Below are positions 1 through 8,576 of a DNA stretch of 58,167 nucleotides, in pieces. The number at the start of each line of letters is the position of its first letter. The first letter of the stretch is position 1. The stretch comes from Streptomyces zinciresistens K42 (lineage in GTDB: Bacteria > Actinomycetota > Actinomycetes > Streptomycetales > Streptomycetaceae). The notes below the pieces were generated by a model. That model did no database searches. It was given only the letters and a program-made list of their open reading frames with translations, and was not told the DNA's origin. Made by a program: the position numbers and the translations under genes. The stretch covers positions 1 to 58,167 of the forward strand of contig NZ_AGBF01000030.1 in assembly GCF_000225525.1 (NCBI RefSeq), given 5' to 3'.

Positions 1-780
1 CAGGTCCGCGGGGGCCAGGTGGCGTGCGCTCGGCGTCATCCCCACCAGGTCGATGGCTTCTTGCCTGGTCAGGGGCGTGGTGTATTCGACTTGCTGGGTA
101 CCGTCGGCCCGGAAGTAGGGGTCCAGCGCCTGTTGCAGGCGCTGTTCCTTGTCCGGGTCGATCGTGACCATCGCGGGGATCTGGCCCCGCAGCTCGGCCA
201 GGTGCCGCTCGACGGGCCGCACCACGATCAACCGGCCGGTCGGACGGAGCACTCGGTGGAACTCGGACGGGTTGCGCGGGGCGAACACGTCCAGCACGAC
301 ATCGACCCCCTGGTCCACCAAGGGGAAGGGGCGGAAGACGTCCCAGCTCGCCGCAGCGACTCGCGGATGGGCTCGGGCCGCTGAGCGCAGGGCGCGTGCT
401 GACGTGTCCAGCCCCAGGCCGCGGGTGCCGGGCAGCTGATCGAGTACGCCCGCCAGGTAGTAGCCGGTGCCGCATCCGATGTCCACGACCGTGCCTTGAC
501 CAGGCAGGGCGTCGGCTGTCATACGAGTCAGGGTCTGGTGGACAGGGGCGTACCTGCCGGTGGACAGGAACCGGTTTCGGGCCTGAACCATGGCTGCGTC
601 GTCACCGCTGGTGGCGCGGATGCCCGTCAGCAGGCTGACGTAGCCCTGACGGGCGATGTCGAAGGTGTGGCCCTCCGGGCAGCGCAGTGAGCCACGGTCG
701 GGTCGGAGACAGGCGCGGCACACCGGGCAGCGCAGCAAGTCGAGAAATAGTTCGAGGGCAGGGGGAAGCAACGCAGGCAC
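1..780 (-). CDS. RlmA/TlrB-type 23S rRNA (guanine-N1)-methyltransferase, 3' end cut off by window edge
   Basis: This SAM-dependent methyltransferase would modify N1 of a guanine in helix 35 of 23S rRNA (G745 or G748 type). The 260 residues in the window begin with a zinc-binding knuckle (Cys18, Cys21, Cys34, His38, in RCPVCRACL and RCPEGHTF) followed by the family signature RQGYVSLL. SAM motif I is VVDIGCGTGYYL. The GTG start at 780 has GGAG six bases upstream. Family proteins are about 270-290 residues, so little is missing. In actinomycetes the RlmAII (TlrB) branch can confer macrolide resistance by methylating G748. The sequence alone does not decide between the A745 and A748 types, so no symbol is given. 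Confidence 0.85.
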   Translation of the reverse strand, partial: MPALLPPALELFLDLLRCPVCRACLRPDRGSLRCPEGHTFDIARQGYVSLLTGIRATSGDDAAMVQARNRFLSTGRYAPVHQTLTRMTADALPGQGTVVDIGCGTGYYLAGVLDQLPGTRGLGLDTSARALRSAARAHPRVAAASWDVFRPFPLVDQGVDVVLDVFAPRNPSEFHRVLRPTGRLIVVRPVERHLAELRGQIPAMVTIDPDKEQRLQQALDPYFRADGTQQVEYTTPLTRQEAIDLVGMTPSARHLAPADL

Positions 781-1462
781 GAGGCACTCCAGGCGACGGA
801 GAAAGGAAGGGACCGTGCCTGCACGCGCTCTCAAAGCCGCCGCCCTAAGAAGGACGGGGCCAGGCATCTCGCCGCCTCGGTGTGGGCGGCACAAGGGAGA
901 TGGACCACGTGAACAGGCACGCCAAGGAGGGCGACGCCCTACGGCATCGCCCTCAACGCCTCGTGATTACAGAGCCTGGATGTGCTGGGTCCACATGCCT
1001 ACACCTTACGAGCCTTACCAGAAGCCCGTCCCCTCGCCTCAGCAGTCAAGAGATGCGGCCCGGCGGTGGGGGATCGCGCCGGACTGCGTAGCCACCCGGA
1101 CGACGGGTTTGGTCCCGTTTAAGCTGCACAGTCCCTACGGGTCTGCAAAGTGGCATACATGGGGCTGGGTGTGCTGGAGGGGATGAAGCCGTCACAAGTA
1201 GACGGCTTCGAGGTCGGCTGGCGGGACGACCAGGGTGAACATCGGCTGCCCTCCCCGTTTGGCGAGCGCGACGGGCGCCTCGCCGGTGGGTGAACTTAAC
1301 TGACTCCCTGGGACGATCACTGATGCTGGTGACGACGCCGGGCGACTACGACGCCCTACGGGATGAGTCCCACCAGAACTGATCCCACCAGAACTGAACT
1401 GCCAGACACCAGGCCACGGCGGTACCGTCCGACAGAACAAATGGGACCGTCTCAGCTCGCGC
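781..1462. other. Gene-poor 680-bp gap with coding-like relics
   Basis: No convincing complete gene lies here. On the minus strand, 1192 to about 1290 reads as a plausible protein tail (GEAPVALAKRGGQPM, then LVVPPADLEAVYL and stop) with no matching N-terminus. On the plus strand, 1316-1382 reads LMLVTTPGDYDALRDE then stop. Both weakly recall short antitoxin-like proteins, but neither has a start with a ribosome site. Base composition is less biased than in neighbouring genes, which suggests decayed sequence. Confidence 0.4.
1368..1397. repeat. Exact 15-bp tandem duplication
   Basis: TCCCACCAGAACTGA occurs twice back to back (1368-1382 and 1383-1397). The first copy contains the stop codon of the plus-strand relic reading frame. 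It looks like a small local duplication in decaying sequence. Confidence 0.8.
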
Positions 1463-1993
1463 TCAAGCAGGCGCATCGCGGGTCGCCCGGGGGCGCTCGG
1501 CGCTGATCCACTCCTCCAGGACCGTGAAGTCGCGGTCGGTGAGTCCGTGCCGGTGGTCGACGCGGTGCAGCAGGGCGGTGGCCGGGTGGTGGGCGGCCAC
1601 CCAGGTGCGGTCGGCGGCGGTGATCTCGTCGTCCACCCAGAGGAAGGGGCGGCCGCCGGCCCAGTCCACGAGGGGCCGCGTCTTCCAGTGCGTGCCGCGG
1701 TGGCCGAGCGAGGGGGTGTCCGCCGCGTCCGGCCAGTCCACCAGGGGCAGCGGAGCCAGGTCGAGCCAGGGCGCGATGACGGCGTTCGCCACGTCCATCC
1801 AGGTCGTGGCCCATACGAGCTCGCAGCCGAGCGCGGCCAGCCGCTTCAGCCGGGTGCCCAGGGCCGGGTCGATCCGGGTGAGCAGCGGATGGGCGGCCGG
1901 TCCGGACAGGCCGCGGGGCGGGTCGTACAGCGGGTAGGGCCGCGTCGCCCCGAAGGGGAGCAGCGTGCCGTCGACGTCGAGGAAGAGAAGCAT
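1463..1993 (-). CDS. HAD-like hydrolase (HAD_SAK_2-type), 176 aa
   Basis: A small cytosolic HAD-fold protein. The N-terminus MLLFLDVDGTLLPFG carries the nucleophile and acid-base aspartates (DxD). WATTWMDVAN supplies the motif-II threonine, THWKTRPLVDW the lysine, and PFLWVDDEI the acidic motif IV. The arrangement and length fit the stand-alone HAD domains related to those in Swiss-army-knife RNA repair proteins. This family is common in Streptomyces and its substrate is unknown. The ATG at 1993 is preceded by GGGGAGA. It stands alone between a decayed gap and the divergent gene at 2216. Confidence 0.8.
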   Translation of the reverse strand: MLLFLDVDGTLLPFGATRPYPLYDPPRGLSGPAAHPLLTRIDPALGTRLKRLAALGCELVWATTWMDVANAVIAPWLDLAPLPLVDWPDAADTPSLGHRGTHWKTRPLVDWAGGRPFLWVDDEITAADRTWVAAHHPATALLHRVDHRHGLTDRDFTVLEEWISAERPRATRDAPA

Positions 1994-2215
1994 CGAAAAC
2001 AGGATCTCCCCCGTCGGCGTACTGCGCTACTGTCGGCGTCATGACTGCCGGGTCGGCCTTGTGCCGTGAGCGAGTTGGGTGTTGCCCGGCCTCTGAGTGA
2101 GGTTCCCCGGGGTCCCCCGCGCTCGCAGAGCCCGGGTGCGGGCCAGGAGCCCGCCTTCTTCTCTCCGCCTCCGTGTCCGGAATCCCGCGAAGAGGAAGAG
2201 ACAAGAAGACCCGAC

Positions 2216-3064
2216 ATGCACCATGACTTCCAGCAGCAGGTCATCGAGGAGTTCCGCGCCCGCAAGGGCCGCGTCGGCGGCCCCTTCGAAGGCGCCCGGC
2301 TCCTGCTCCTGACCACCACCGGAGCCCGCAGCGGGCGCCCGCACACCGTCCCCGTCGGCTACCTCCCCGACGGCGGCGCACGTGTCCTCGTCATCGCCTC
2401 GGCGGGCGGGGCTCCCAGGCACCCGGCGTGGTTCCACAATCTGCTCGCCCGTCCCCGGGTCACCGTGGAGAGCGGTGCGTTCACCTACGAGGCGCGCGCG
2501 GTCGTCCTCGACGGCGAGGAGCGGGACGCCGCCTTCGCGCGGGCGGTGGAGTCGGAACCGGGCTGGGCCGACTACCAGGCCAGGACCGCGCGGGTGATCC
2601 CGGTGGTGGCCCTGCACGAGATCGACCGGGGCGGCCCGCCGGACATCAACGCGTCCTCCATGGCCGAGGCCGTCAAGGTCGTCCATGACGCCTTCCGCCG
2701 CGAACTGGCCCTGATCCGCGCCGAGATGCGTACGGCGGCGGAGGTCGGCGCCCCCCTCGGGGCCCAACTCCGGGTGAACTGCCTGACGTTCTGCGCGGGC
2801 CTGCACAACCACCACACCGGCGAGGACGTGGCGCTCTTCCCCTTCCTCGCCGGCCGCCACCCGGGGTCCGCGCCCACGCTGGACCGGCTCCGCGAGGAGC
2901 ACGAGCGGATCGCCGGGCTCGTCGGGGAACTGCGCCGGGTCCTCGGGAAGGGGGGCGCCGAGCCGACGGCCGTCCGCGCCGAGGTGGAGCGGCTGACGGC
3001 GGAGCTCGAAGCGCATCTGACGTACGAGGAGGAGCAGTTGATGCCCTTGCTCGGCGCGGGGTGA
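2216..3064 (+). CDS. Deazaflavin (F420)-dependent nitroreductase-family domain fused to a hemerythrin HHE domain
   Basis: Residues 1 to about 135 match the DDN-type split-barrel family that binds F420: LLLLTTTGARSGRPHTVPV, then HPAWFHNLLARPRVTVE. Residues about 150-282 form a four-helix hemerythrin-like domain with di-iron ligands in VVHDAF, GLHNHHTGED, REEHERI and the final EAHLTYEEEQLMPLL. The two could couple F420-dependent reduction with oxygen or NO binding at a di-iron site; this is inference from the domains. ATG 2216 is chosen because AGAGGAAGAGACAAG precedes it and the DDN domain starts directly after. Upstream in-frame sequence is low-complexity and unlikely to be translated. Confidence 0.87.
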   Translation: MHHDFQQQVIEEFRARKGRVGGPFEGARLLLLTTTGARSGRPHTVPVGYLPDGGARVLVIASAGGAPRHPAWFHNLLARPRVTVESGAFTYEARAVVLDGEERDAAFARAVESEPGWADYQARTARVIPVVALHEIDRGGPPDINASSMAEAVKVVHDAFRRELALIRAEMRTAAEVGAPLGAQLRVNCLTFCAGLHNHHTGEDVALFPFLAGRHPGSAPTLDRLREEHERIAGLVGELRRVLGKGGAEPTAVRAEVERLTAELEAHLTYEEEQLMPLLGAG

Positions 3065-3174
3065 GTCCGGGGGCCGCCGCGGCTCACCCCGTGCGTCCGC
3101 GTGCTCCGGCTCACGGCGGCCCCGCTCCCGCGGGCTCGGAACGGCAAGGGCCGTGTGCCCCGCGTGCCCGGCGG

Positions 3175-5406
3175 CTACTGCGACAGGGCGCGCAGGAGGT
3201 AGGGGTTGTCCCGGCGCGGTTCGAGGTTCAGCTCGGCGAGGGCGGCCTGCAGCGTCCACTCGTACGACCGCAGGGCGGCCCGCACCCGGGGGACGCCCCG
3301 GTGCCGCCGGGTGACCAGGTGGTCGAGGTCCTCGTAGGCGGCGCGGACGATCTCCAGGCGCTGGTACTTGCTCCAGTCGGACAGCAGTCCCCGGGTGTAG
3401 TGAGCGGCCAGCCGCTGCTCCCAGCGGCGCTTCATGACGTGGGTGCGGCGGTCGTCGGTGCGGGCCAGGCAGGTGTGCCGGACCAGGTCGTACAGCGGGT
3501 CGCCGACCCGGGCCCGGTCCCAGCCGATGAGGCCGATGCCGTAGCGCCCGTCGGTCGCGCGGACCAGGTTCCACGGGTGGAGGTCGCCGTGCAGCAGGGT
3601 CGGTGTGCGGGGCTCGACCGTGTACTGCCCGAGGATCAGGCGCAGTTGCCGGTGGCCGGGCAGGCCCACGGTCTCGGCGAGGGCGTGCACGTCGTCGGGC
3701 AGGGCTTCGACCATGGCGGCGAGTTCGGTCGTCAGCCGCTCGTAGAAGCCGGTGGCCGAGGCCGTGGGGTCGAGCGCCAGGTAGTCGACCGAGGTCAGCT
3801 CGCGCAGCTGGTCGACCAGGCTCTCGGCCTCGTGCGGACGCAGTCCGTCCGCGGGGTGTTCGGGAGCCGACCCGTCGTCGGGGCCGAGGTACGTGTGCAC
3901 GGCGAACGGGCCGGGCTCGCGGCCGCCGTGCCCCAGGGCGAGCAGACGCGGCGCGCAGACCTTCGTGCTCCCCTGTTCCAGGACGCGCAGCACGGTGTGC
4001 TCGTCGAGTCGGCCCGGTTGTTCGGCGCCCGCGCCCGGCCGTGCGGTCGGGCGCCGTACGAGCACGGGCGCGTCGGCCTCGGCGACCCTGGCCCGCACCA
4101 CGGTGTTGACGTGGGCGGTGCCGCGCAGCCGGCGGCTCTCGGGCTCCAGGCACTCGGCGGCCAGCGCGCTGTCGACGCCCGCGGCGCGGAAGTCCGGCCG
4201 GCGTGGATGCGCGCGGTCCGGGCGCCACCGTACGGGCACGCGGCGCACGTCGTGGATCGTGTGGCCGTGGGCGTACTGCGTCCACCGCGTCAGGAGGCCG
4301 TGGACGGCGGTCTCGGAGGGCGGGCTGAGTCCGAGCAGCCCGGCGGCGGCCTCCAGCGCGGCGCCGACCCGGCGGGTGGCGGCGGTCAGGCCCTGCTCGT
4401 CGGGCAGGCTCTCCTCCAGGGCGTGCAGTTCGCGCATGACGTCGGGGTAGAGCGAGAGGGTCTGCTCGAAGGCGATGTAGTGGCCGAGGTCGTCGGCCAG
4501 GCCGTCCGCGGCCCGCGGACTCCACCGCTGGACACCTCTCGTCCAGGCCGCGACGGCCACGTCCCGCTGGGCCGGTGTGTGGCCGGTGCGTACGAGATGG
4601 ACCGCCAGGTCCCACAACGGGTCGCCGAACGAGGCGAGTTCCCAGTCGACGAAGACCAGCGGGATGCGGCCGTCGCCGGTGACGATCACATTGCCGGCGT
4701 GCAGGTCGCCGTGGAGGAGGCTGAAGGGTCGCGGAGTCATCCGCGGCACCCGGTCGGCCAGCCGCGCCAGCGCCCCCTCGTCCACGCCGAGGCGCTCGAA
4801 GATCCCCCGGAAGCGCGGCCAGTTGGGCCGTCGCACCTCCCGCTCGGTCAGTTCCACGACCTTGCGCAGGAAGTCGTCGCTGCGCGGCGAGCGGGGCCAG
4901 CCCGTCGGGAGCGGTGGCACCGCGTCCTCGTCCACCCGGGTCAGTCCGGCGAGTCCTTCCGCCATGGCCTCGATGAGCGCGCGGTCGATCGAGCCGACGT
5001 CCTCGGCGGCGGACAGCGCCACCCCGGGCACGAACGTGTGGACGGCCGAGCGCTTCCAGTCCTCGGCGAGGCAGACCGGGGCGTTGGCCACCTCGCCCCG
5101 GATCGCGTCGAGGATGCGGGGCTCCTCCTGCCAGGTCCTGAAGACGACACGCAAGGTGTCGGGGCGGGATATGCGGACCAGTACGTGCTTGTCGACCGGC
5201 TGTCGCAGCAGGGCCGCCATGGCGGGGGTCAGGCGTGCGAGGTAGTTCATGTTGTGGTGGCCGTGGAGGAGACTCCCCGACTGCCTCGCGTACCGGACGA
5301 ACCTCTCGTACACGGTGGGCGGGCGACCGCGTGGTGCGTTCAAATGGCGTTCCTGTGCTGCGCGTTCCTGCATGAGGGAGAACAGGTAGTCGAGACTGTA
5401 GAGCAC
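3175..5406 (-). CDS. Tandem aminoglycoside-phosphotransferase-fold kinase, two APH domains in one chain (743 aa)
   Basis: Two complete APH/choline-kinase-like domains are fused, twice the usual length. Domain 1 has HGDLHAGN (His232 onward) and FVDWELASFGDPLWDL with the metal-binding Asp254. Domain 2 has HGDLHPWN (His606 onward), but its metal site reads LIGWDRARVGDPLYDL, with Gly628 where the catalytic Asp normally sits. Domain 2 may therefore be inactive or regulatory. The substrate is unknown. The GTG start at 5406 has no clear ribosome site, and a Met eleven codons downstream (LMQERAAQ) is an alternative. It lies 37 bp downstream of, and on the same strand as, a second APH gene, so the pair is probably co-transcribed. 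Confidence 0.82.
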   Translation of the reverse strand: MLYSLDYLFSLMQERAAQERHLNAPRGRPPTVYERFVRYARQSGSLLHGHHNMNYLARLTPAMAALLRQPVDKHVLVRISRPDTLRVVFRTWQEEPRILDAIRGEVANAPVCLAEDWKRSAVHTFVPGVALSAAEDVGSIDRALIEAMAEGLAGLTRVDEDAVPPLPTGWPRSPRSDDFLRKVVELTEREVRRPNWPRFRGIFERLGVDEGALARLADRVPRMTPRPFSLLHGDLHAGNVIVTGDGRIPLVFVDWELASFGDPLWDLAVHLVRTGHTPAQRDVAVAAWTRGVQRWSPRAADGLADDLGHYIAFEQTLSLYPDVMRELHALEESLPDEQGLTAATRRVGAALEAAAGLLGLSPPSETAVHGLLTRWTQYAHGHTIHDVRRVPVRWRPDRAHPRRPDFRAAGVDSALAAECLEPESRRLRGTAHVNTVVRARVAEADAPVLVRRPTARPGAGAEQPGRLDEHTVLRVLEQGSTKVCAPRLLALGHGGREPGPFAVHTYLGPDDGSAPEHPADGLRPHEAESLVDQLRELTSVDYLALDPTASATGFYERLTTELAAMVEALPDDVHALAETVGLPGHRQLRLILGQYTVEPRTPTLLHGDLHPWNLVRATDGRYGIGLIGWDRARVGDPLYDLVRHTCLARTDDRRTHVMKRRWEQRLAAHYTRGLLSDWSKYQRLEIVRAAYEDLDHLVTRRHRGVPRVRAALRSYEWTLQAALAELNLEPRRDNPYLLRALSQ

Positions 5407-5443
5407 GTGGGGGTGCGGTGCGGCCGAAGTCGCCGTGTCGGCC

Positions 5444-6565
5444 TCACGGGGTCCGCGCGCCGTTCCGCCGGTGCCACTCCCGCAGCGAGACGGCGACGGT
5501 GCGCAGTCCCGGTACGTCCTTCAGGCCCAGCGGCGCGGCGGCCCGTGCCAGGACCCGCTGGACCTTGGCGGCCTCGGTCGGCCAGCGGCGCCAGTTGAAC
5601 GTTCCTCCGGTGTCGAGGATCCGGGTCGCCCTGATGACGTCCGTGAAGGCGCTCTGGGCCCGCTTGAAGTCCAGCAGTTTCGGCAGGTCGTCCTGCCAGC
5701 CGTCGGTCGCGCGCGGGCCGGCCTTCTCCCGGACCACCCGCGCCCAGCGGCGGATCACCCGCTCCCGCTGGTCCGCGGGGTAGGCCATGAGATGGAGGTG
5801 GGTGGCGAGGTCGTACAACGGGTCGCCGAACATGGCCAGTTCCCAGTCGATGGTCCACAGGTCGCCGCGGTGGTCGAGGATCAGGTTCTCGCGGTGCAGA
5901 TCGGCGTGGAGCAGGTGGAACGGCCGTGCGGCCAGACCGGGGACGACGACGTGCTTGCGCAGTGAGCGGAAGGAGTCCTCGTCGATGCCCAGTACGGCGA
6001 AGAGCGCCTCGAAGGACTCCAGGTCGGCCTGGTAGACGCGCTCCTCGGCGAACCGTACGAGGCCCTCCAGGAAGCCCGCGCAGTCCCCGTCCTCGGCGCG
6101 GTCACGCGGCAGGCAGCGCCGGTCCGCCTCCAGCGAGCCGGGGGCGATCGCGGCCAACTCGCCGAACAGGTGCAGGATCTGGTGGAGCGCCGGCTCGGGG
6201 ACCCTGCGGCCGGCGCCGTGGCGCGAGCCCAGCGTGTGTCCCTCGACGAACCGCTGCATCGGCATGTCACCGACGTGGATCAGCGCCGGGATGCGGGAGA
6301 TCCGGCCCTGGAGCAGTCCCACCAACTCCTCCTCGGAGGCGAAGCAGCGCCGGTCGAACCAGAGCAACCGGTCGCGCGGGGCACGGCACTTGACGCGGAC
6401 CGGCTCGGCCTCCTCGTCGTCCTCGCCGTCGCCCTCCGTGCCGGGCATCGGGATCACGTAGGTCTCGTGGTGGTAGCCCTTGAGCGGCCCCTCGACCACA
6501 TTCGCGTCACCGCCGCTCATCTGGACGGCTCTTTCCCGTGTCGGGGACACCCGTTCGGCTGACAT
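5444..6565 (-). CDS. APH-fold phosphotransferase (single domain, ~373 aa)
   Basis: A cytosolic kinase-like protein of the aminoglycoside/choline phosphotransferase superfamily. The segment LKGYHHETYVIP corresponds to the nucleotide loop and first strand. HADLHRENLIL is the catalytic loop (Ala replaces the usual Gly) and WTIDWELAMFGDPLYDL is the metal-binding loop, with its Asp intact. An acidic insert (GDGEDDEEAE) follows the first strands. ATG 6565 (GAGAGA upstream) is used; ATG 6520 (MSGGDANVVEG) is equally possible. It is divergent from the HAD gene at 6776 and heads the transcript with the tandem kinase. Substrate unknown; antibiotic resistance cannot be inferred from the fold. Confidence 0.82.
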   Translation of the reverse strand: MSAERVSPTRERAVQMSGGDANVVEGPLKGYHHETYVIPMPGTEGDGEDDEEAEPVRVKCRAPRDRLLWFDRRCFASEEELVGLLQGRISRIPALIHVGDMPMQRFVEGHTLGSRHGAGRRVPEPALHQILHLFGELAAIAPGSLEADRRCLPRDRAEDGDCAGFLEGLVRFAEERVYQADLESFEALFAVLGIDEDSFRSLRKHVVVPGLAARPFHLLHADLHRENLILDHRGDLWTIDWELAMFGDPLYDLATHLHLMAYPADQRERVIRRWARVVREKAGPRATDGWQDDLPKLLDFKRAQSAFTDVIRATRILDTGGTFNWRRWPTEAAKVQRVLARAAAPLGLKDVPGLRTVAVSLREWHRRNGARTP

Positions 6566-6775
6566 CGCACGCTCTCTCGACTGACCCCCCGCGGCAGTGG
6601 CGGGGGGATGTTGCCCGGCATCCCCCTGTGAGGGGGCATCGTGCCAGAAGAGAGGGCCCCGTTCGCGCCGAACACCGGGACGGGGCGATCGGGTGTTGAC
6701 CCGAACGGGGCGCCGGGGGGTGACACCGGGGCGGGCACGGTCGCGCCGCCGGGCGGGCCGCCGCAGACTTGCCGG

Positions 6776-7513
6776 GTGACGACGACAAGCTCCCCCGGCG
6801 GCGAGGACCTGCGCGCCGTCCTCGGCCGGGCCGAGGCGGTACTGCTCGACTTCGACGGACCCCTGTGCGACCTGTTCGGCGGTACCTGCACGGCCGGCAT
6901 CGCGGACGAGATCAAGGAGCGTGCCCGCCGGGAGTGGGGCCGGCTGGACCCGCCGGTCGAGTCCTGCGCCGACTCGCACGGGATCCTGCTCCGCCTGGCC
7001 GACATGGCGGCACGGCGAGGCGGTCCCGGCCCGATCCGGCTGGACTGGGCCGACGCGATCGTCACCCGCCACGAGTACGCGGCCGTGCACCGGGCCGTAG
7101 CCACCCCCGGTGCGCGGAGGCTGGTGGACGCCCTGAGGTCGGCCGGGAAGACCCTGCTCGTGGTGACCAACAACGCCGAGGGCCCGGTCCGCGAGTACCT
7201 GGAACGGCGGGACCTGCTGGGGCACTTCACCGCGGTGTACGGGCGCGACCCGCACGATCCGCGGCTGATGAAGCCGCACCCGGGCGTCGTCGGCCGCGCG
7301 CTGGCGGCGCTCGGCGGGACGGCCCCCTCCCGGACCCTGCTGATCGGGGACCAGCTCACCGACCTGGCGGCGGCACGGGCCGCGGGCGTGCCGTTCCTGG
7401 GCTTCACCCGGCACCCGGAGCGGGCCGAGCGGATGCGGCGGCTGGGCGCCCGCGGGGTGGTCGGCTCGTACCCGCCCGTGCTGCGGGAGCTGTCGGCCCA
7501 GCGGGTGGGCTGA
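6776..7513 (+). CDS. HAD-superfamily phosphatase-like hydrolase (paralogue of the DevB-like gene)
   Basis: A cytosolic HAD hydrolase of the phosphoglycolate-phosphatase type. Motif I is LLDFDGPLCDLFGG, motif II LLVVTNNAEG, motif III LMKPHPG and motif IV LLIGDQLTDLAAA, with a helical cap inserted after motif I. It is clearly similar along its length to the HAD gene at 8750-9502. GTG 6776 is chosen because similarity begins just after it; in-frame ATG 6641 would add 45 low-complexity residues. No Shine-Dalgarno is evident. The divergent 210-bp spacer holds an 8-bp inverted repeat (GGGGGATG at 6603, CATCCCCC at 6619). The gene converges on the regulator at 7530 with a 16-bp gap. Confidence 0.83.
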   Translation: MTTTSSPGGEDLRAVLGRAEAVLLDFDGPLCDLFGGTCTAGIADEIKERARREWGRLDPPVESCADSHGILLRLADMAARRGGPGPIRLDWADAIVTRHEYAAVHRAVATPGARRLVDALRSAGKTLLVVTNNAEGPVREYLERRDLLGHFTAVYGRDPHDPRLMKPHPGVVGRALAALGGTAPSRTLLIGDQLTDLAAARAAGVPFLGFTRHPERAERMRRLGARGVVGSYPPVLRELSAQRVG

Positions 7514-7529
7514 GCCCGCCGGCCGCCGC

Positions 7530-8399
7530 TCATGCCACGGTCAGCAGCCGCCAGACGGAGTCGAACCACGCCTGGCGCGAGGAGACGAACACGGACGCCG
7601 GCGCGTCCGGGTCCTCCTCCGCCACGAAGTGTTCGAGTACGGCGCCGAGGCCGACCACGTCGACGGCGGAGATCGTCTCGTCCTCCAGCACGATGGGCCG
7701 TTCGACCACCTCGTACATGCCGTGCAGCGCCTCGGTGCCGTTGAAGAGGTAGAGCTTGAAGGCCGGGGTGATCGGCACCGTGCGCACCTGGACGTCGACG
7801 TCCGCGACGAGCCCCTCGGCCCGCAGTTCCTCCAGGGTGATCCGCAGCGCCTCGGTGTTGCGCCGGGTGATGGCGTGCAGCCGCTGCATCGGCCGGGGGT
7901 CGTCGGGCTCCGCCAGGGCGCGGGGATAGGGCAGCGGCAGGTCCTGCGACGGCAGCAGCATGCGCAGGGCGATCCGCTCGGGGGCGATCACCCGGGTGCG
8001 GATGCGCTCGGCCTGGAACCAGATGTGCGCGGCCAGGGACTCGGAGGTGAAGGTGAAGACGTCCAGCCGCACCGCGCTCTGCTCGAACGCCCTGTCGATG
8101 TGCGGTCTGAGGGTCGTCCGGCCGGTGTGCCGCACCCGGCCGCCCGCCGATGGCGGGGGCGGCGATCCGATCACCCGGGACCCGCTGCCCTGCCGTGACT
8201 CCACGAGCCCGCGGTCGACGAGTTCCCTGAGCACCCGCTGCACGGTGTCACGGGAGACGTTCAGCTCGGCGGCCAGCTCGCGCTGCGGCGGGAGCGGGGA
8301 GCCCGGGGAGTAGGTCCCCTCGGACATACGGAGGAGGAGCGCCTCCAGCACGCGCTCGAACTCCTTGCCGCCGGTCTCGGCGGGGCGCTGTCCACCCAC
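7530..8399 (-). CDS. GntR-type regulator, DevA-like family, copy A
   Basis: A winged-helix GntR DNA-binding domain occupies about residues 10-80 (PPQRELAAELNVSRDTVQRVLREL). A C-terminal domain of about 180 residues follows, shared with the two regulators at 9502 and 10807: RMLLPSQDLPLPYP, then TPAFKLYLFNGTEAL, ending QAWFDSVW. This differs from the FCD and UTRA effector domains. The KLYLxNG element resembles the HxK strand-turn of PLD/TrmB-like sensor folds, but the His is missing, so that is only a hint. GTG 8399 is used because TACGGT lies exactly six bases upstream, as at the two paralogues (leaderless). GTG 8432 is an alternative. Divergent from the small membrane protein at 8577. Confidence 0.82.
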   Translation of the reverse strand: MGGQRPAETGGKEFERVLEALLLRMSEGTYSPGSPLPPQRELAAELNVSRDTVQRVLRELVDRGLVESRQGSGSRVIGSPPPPSAGGRVRHTGRTTLRPHIDRAFEQSAVRLDVFTFTSESLAAHIWFQAERIRTRVIAPERIALRMLLPSQDLPLPYPRALAEPDDPRPMQRLHAITRRNTEALRITLEELRAEGLVADVDVQVRTVPITPAFKLYLFNGTEALHGMYEVVERPIVLEDETISAVDVVGLGAVLEHFVAEEDPDAPASVFVSSRQAWFDSVWRLLTVA

Positions 8400-8405
8400 T
8401 CTGCG

Positions 8406-8411
8406 ACCGTA
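8406..8411 (-). promoter_or_regulatory. -10 box of leaderless promoter for regulator copy A
   Basis: TACGGT on the minus strand followed by six bases and the GTG at 8399. The rest of the spacer to 8577 is rich in CCAA/TTGG elements (for example CCAACC at 8457 and 8511, CCAATTGG near 8519), probable operator sequence by analogy with the two paralogous loci. Confidence 0.55.
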
Positions 8412-8576
8412 CCGCTTCCCGCCCGGCGACACACATATTTCAGTCAGGTTGACAGTCCAACCACCGGTCCAGTTAAGGGATCTAGCCGTCAGGGAAAACC
8501 AATCTCAGGCCAACCAGCCCAATTGGTAAGGGAATTGGGCGGCTCTCCGAGGCGAAGAGGAATGGCGGTGGGGGAC

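Noticed and set aside
656..1186. 176-codon plus-strand frame in the gap after the methyltransferase
   Set aside because: The first part overlaps the methyltransferase 5' end antisense, the composition is erratic, and no ribosome site or family pattern is present.
3061..5598. Long open frame (845 codons) on the plus strand opposite the tandem kinase
   Set aside because: It is the antisense shadow of a high-GC gene; its translation is compositionally odd and has no domain, while the minus strand shows two APH domains.
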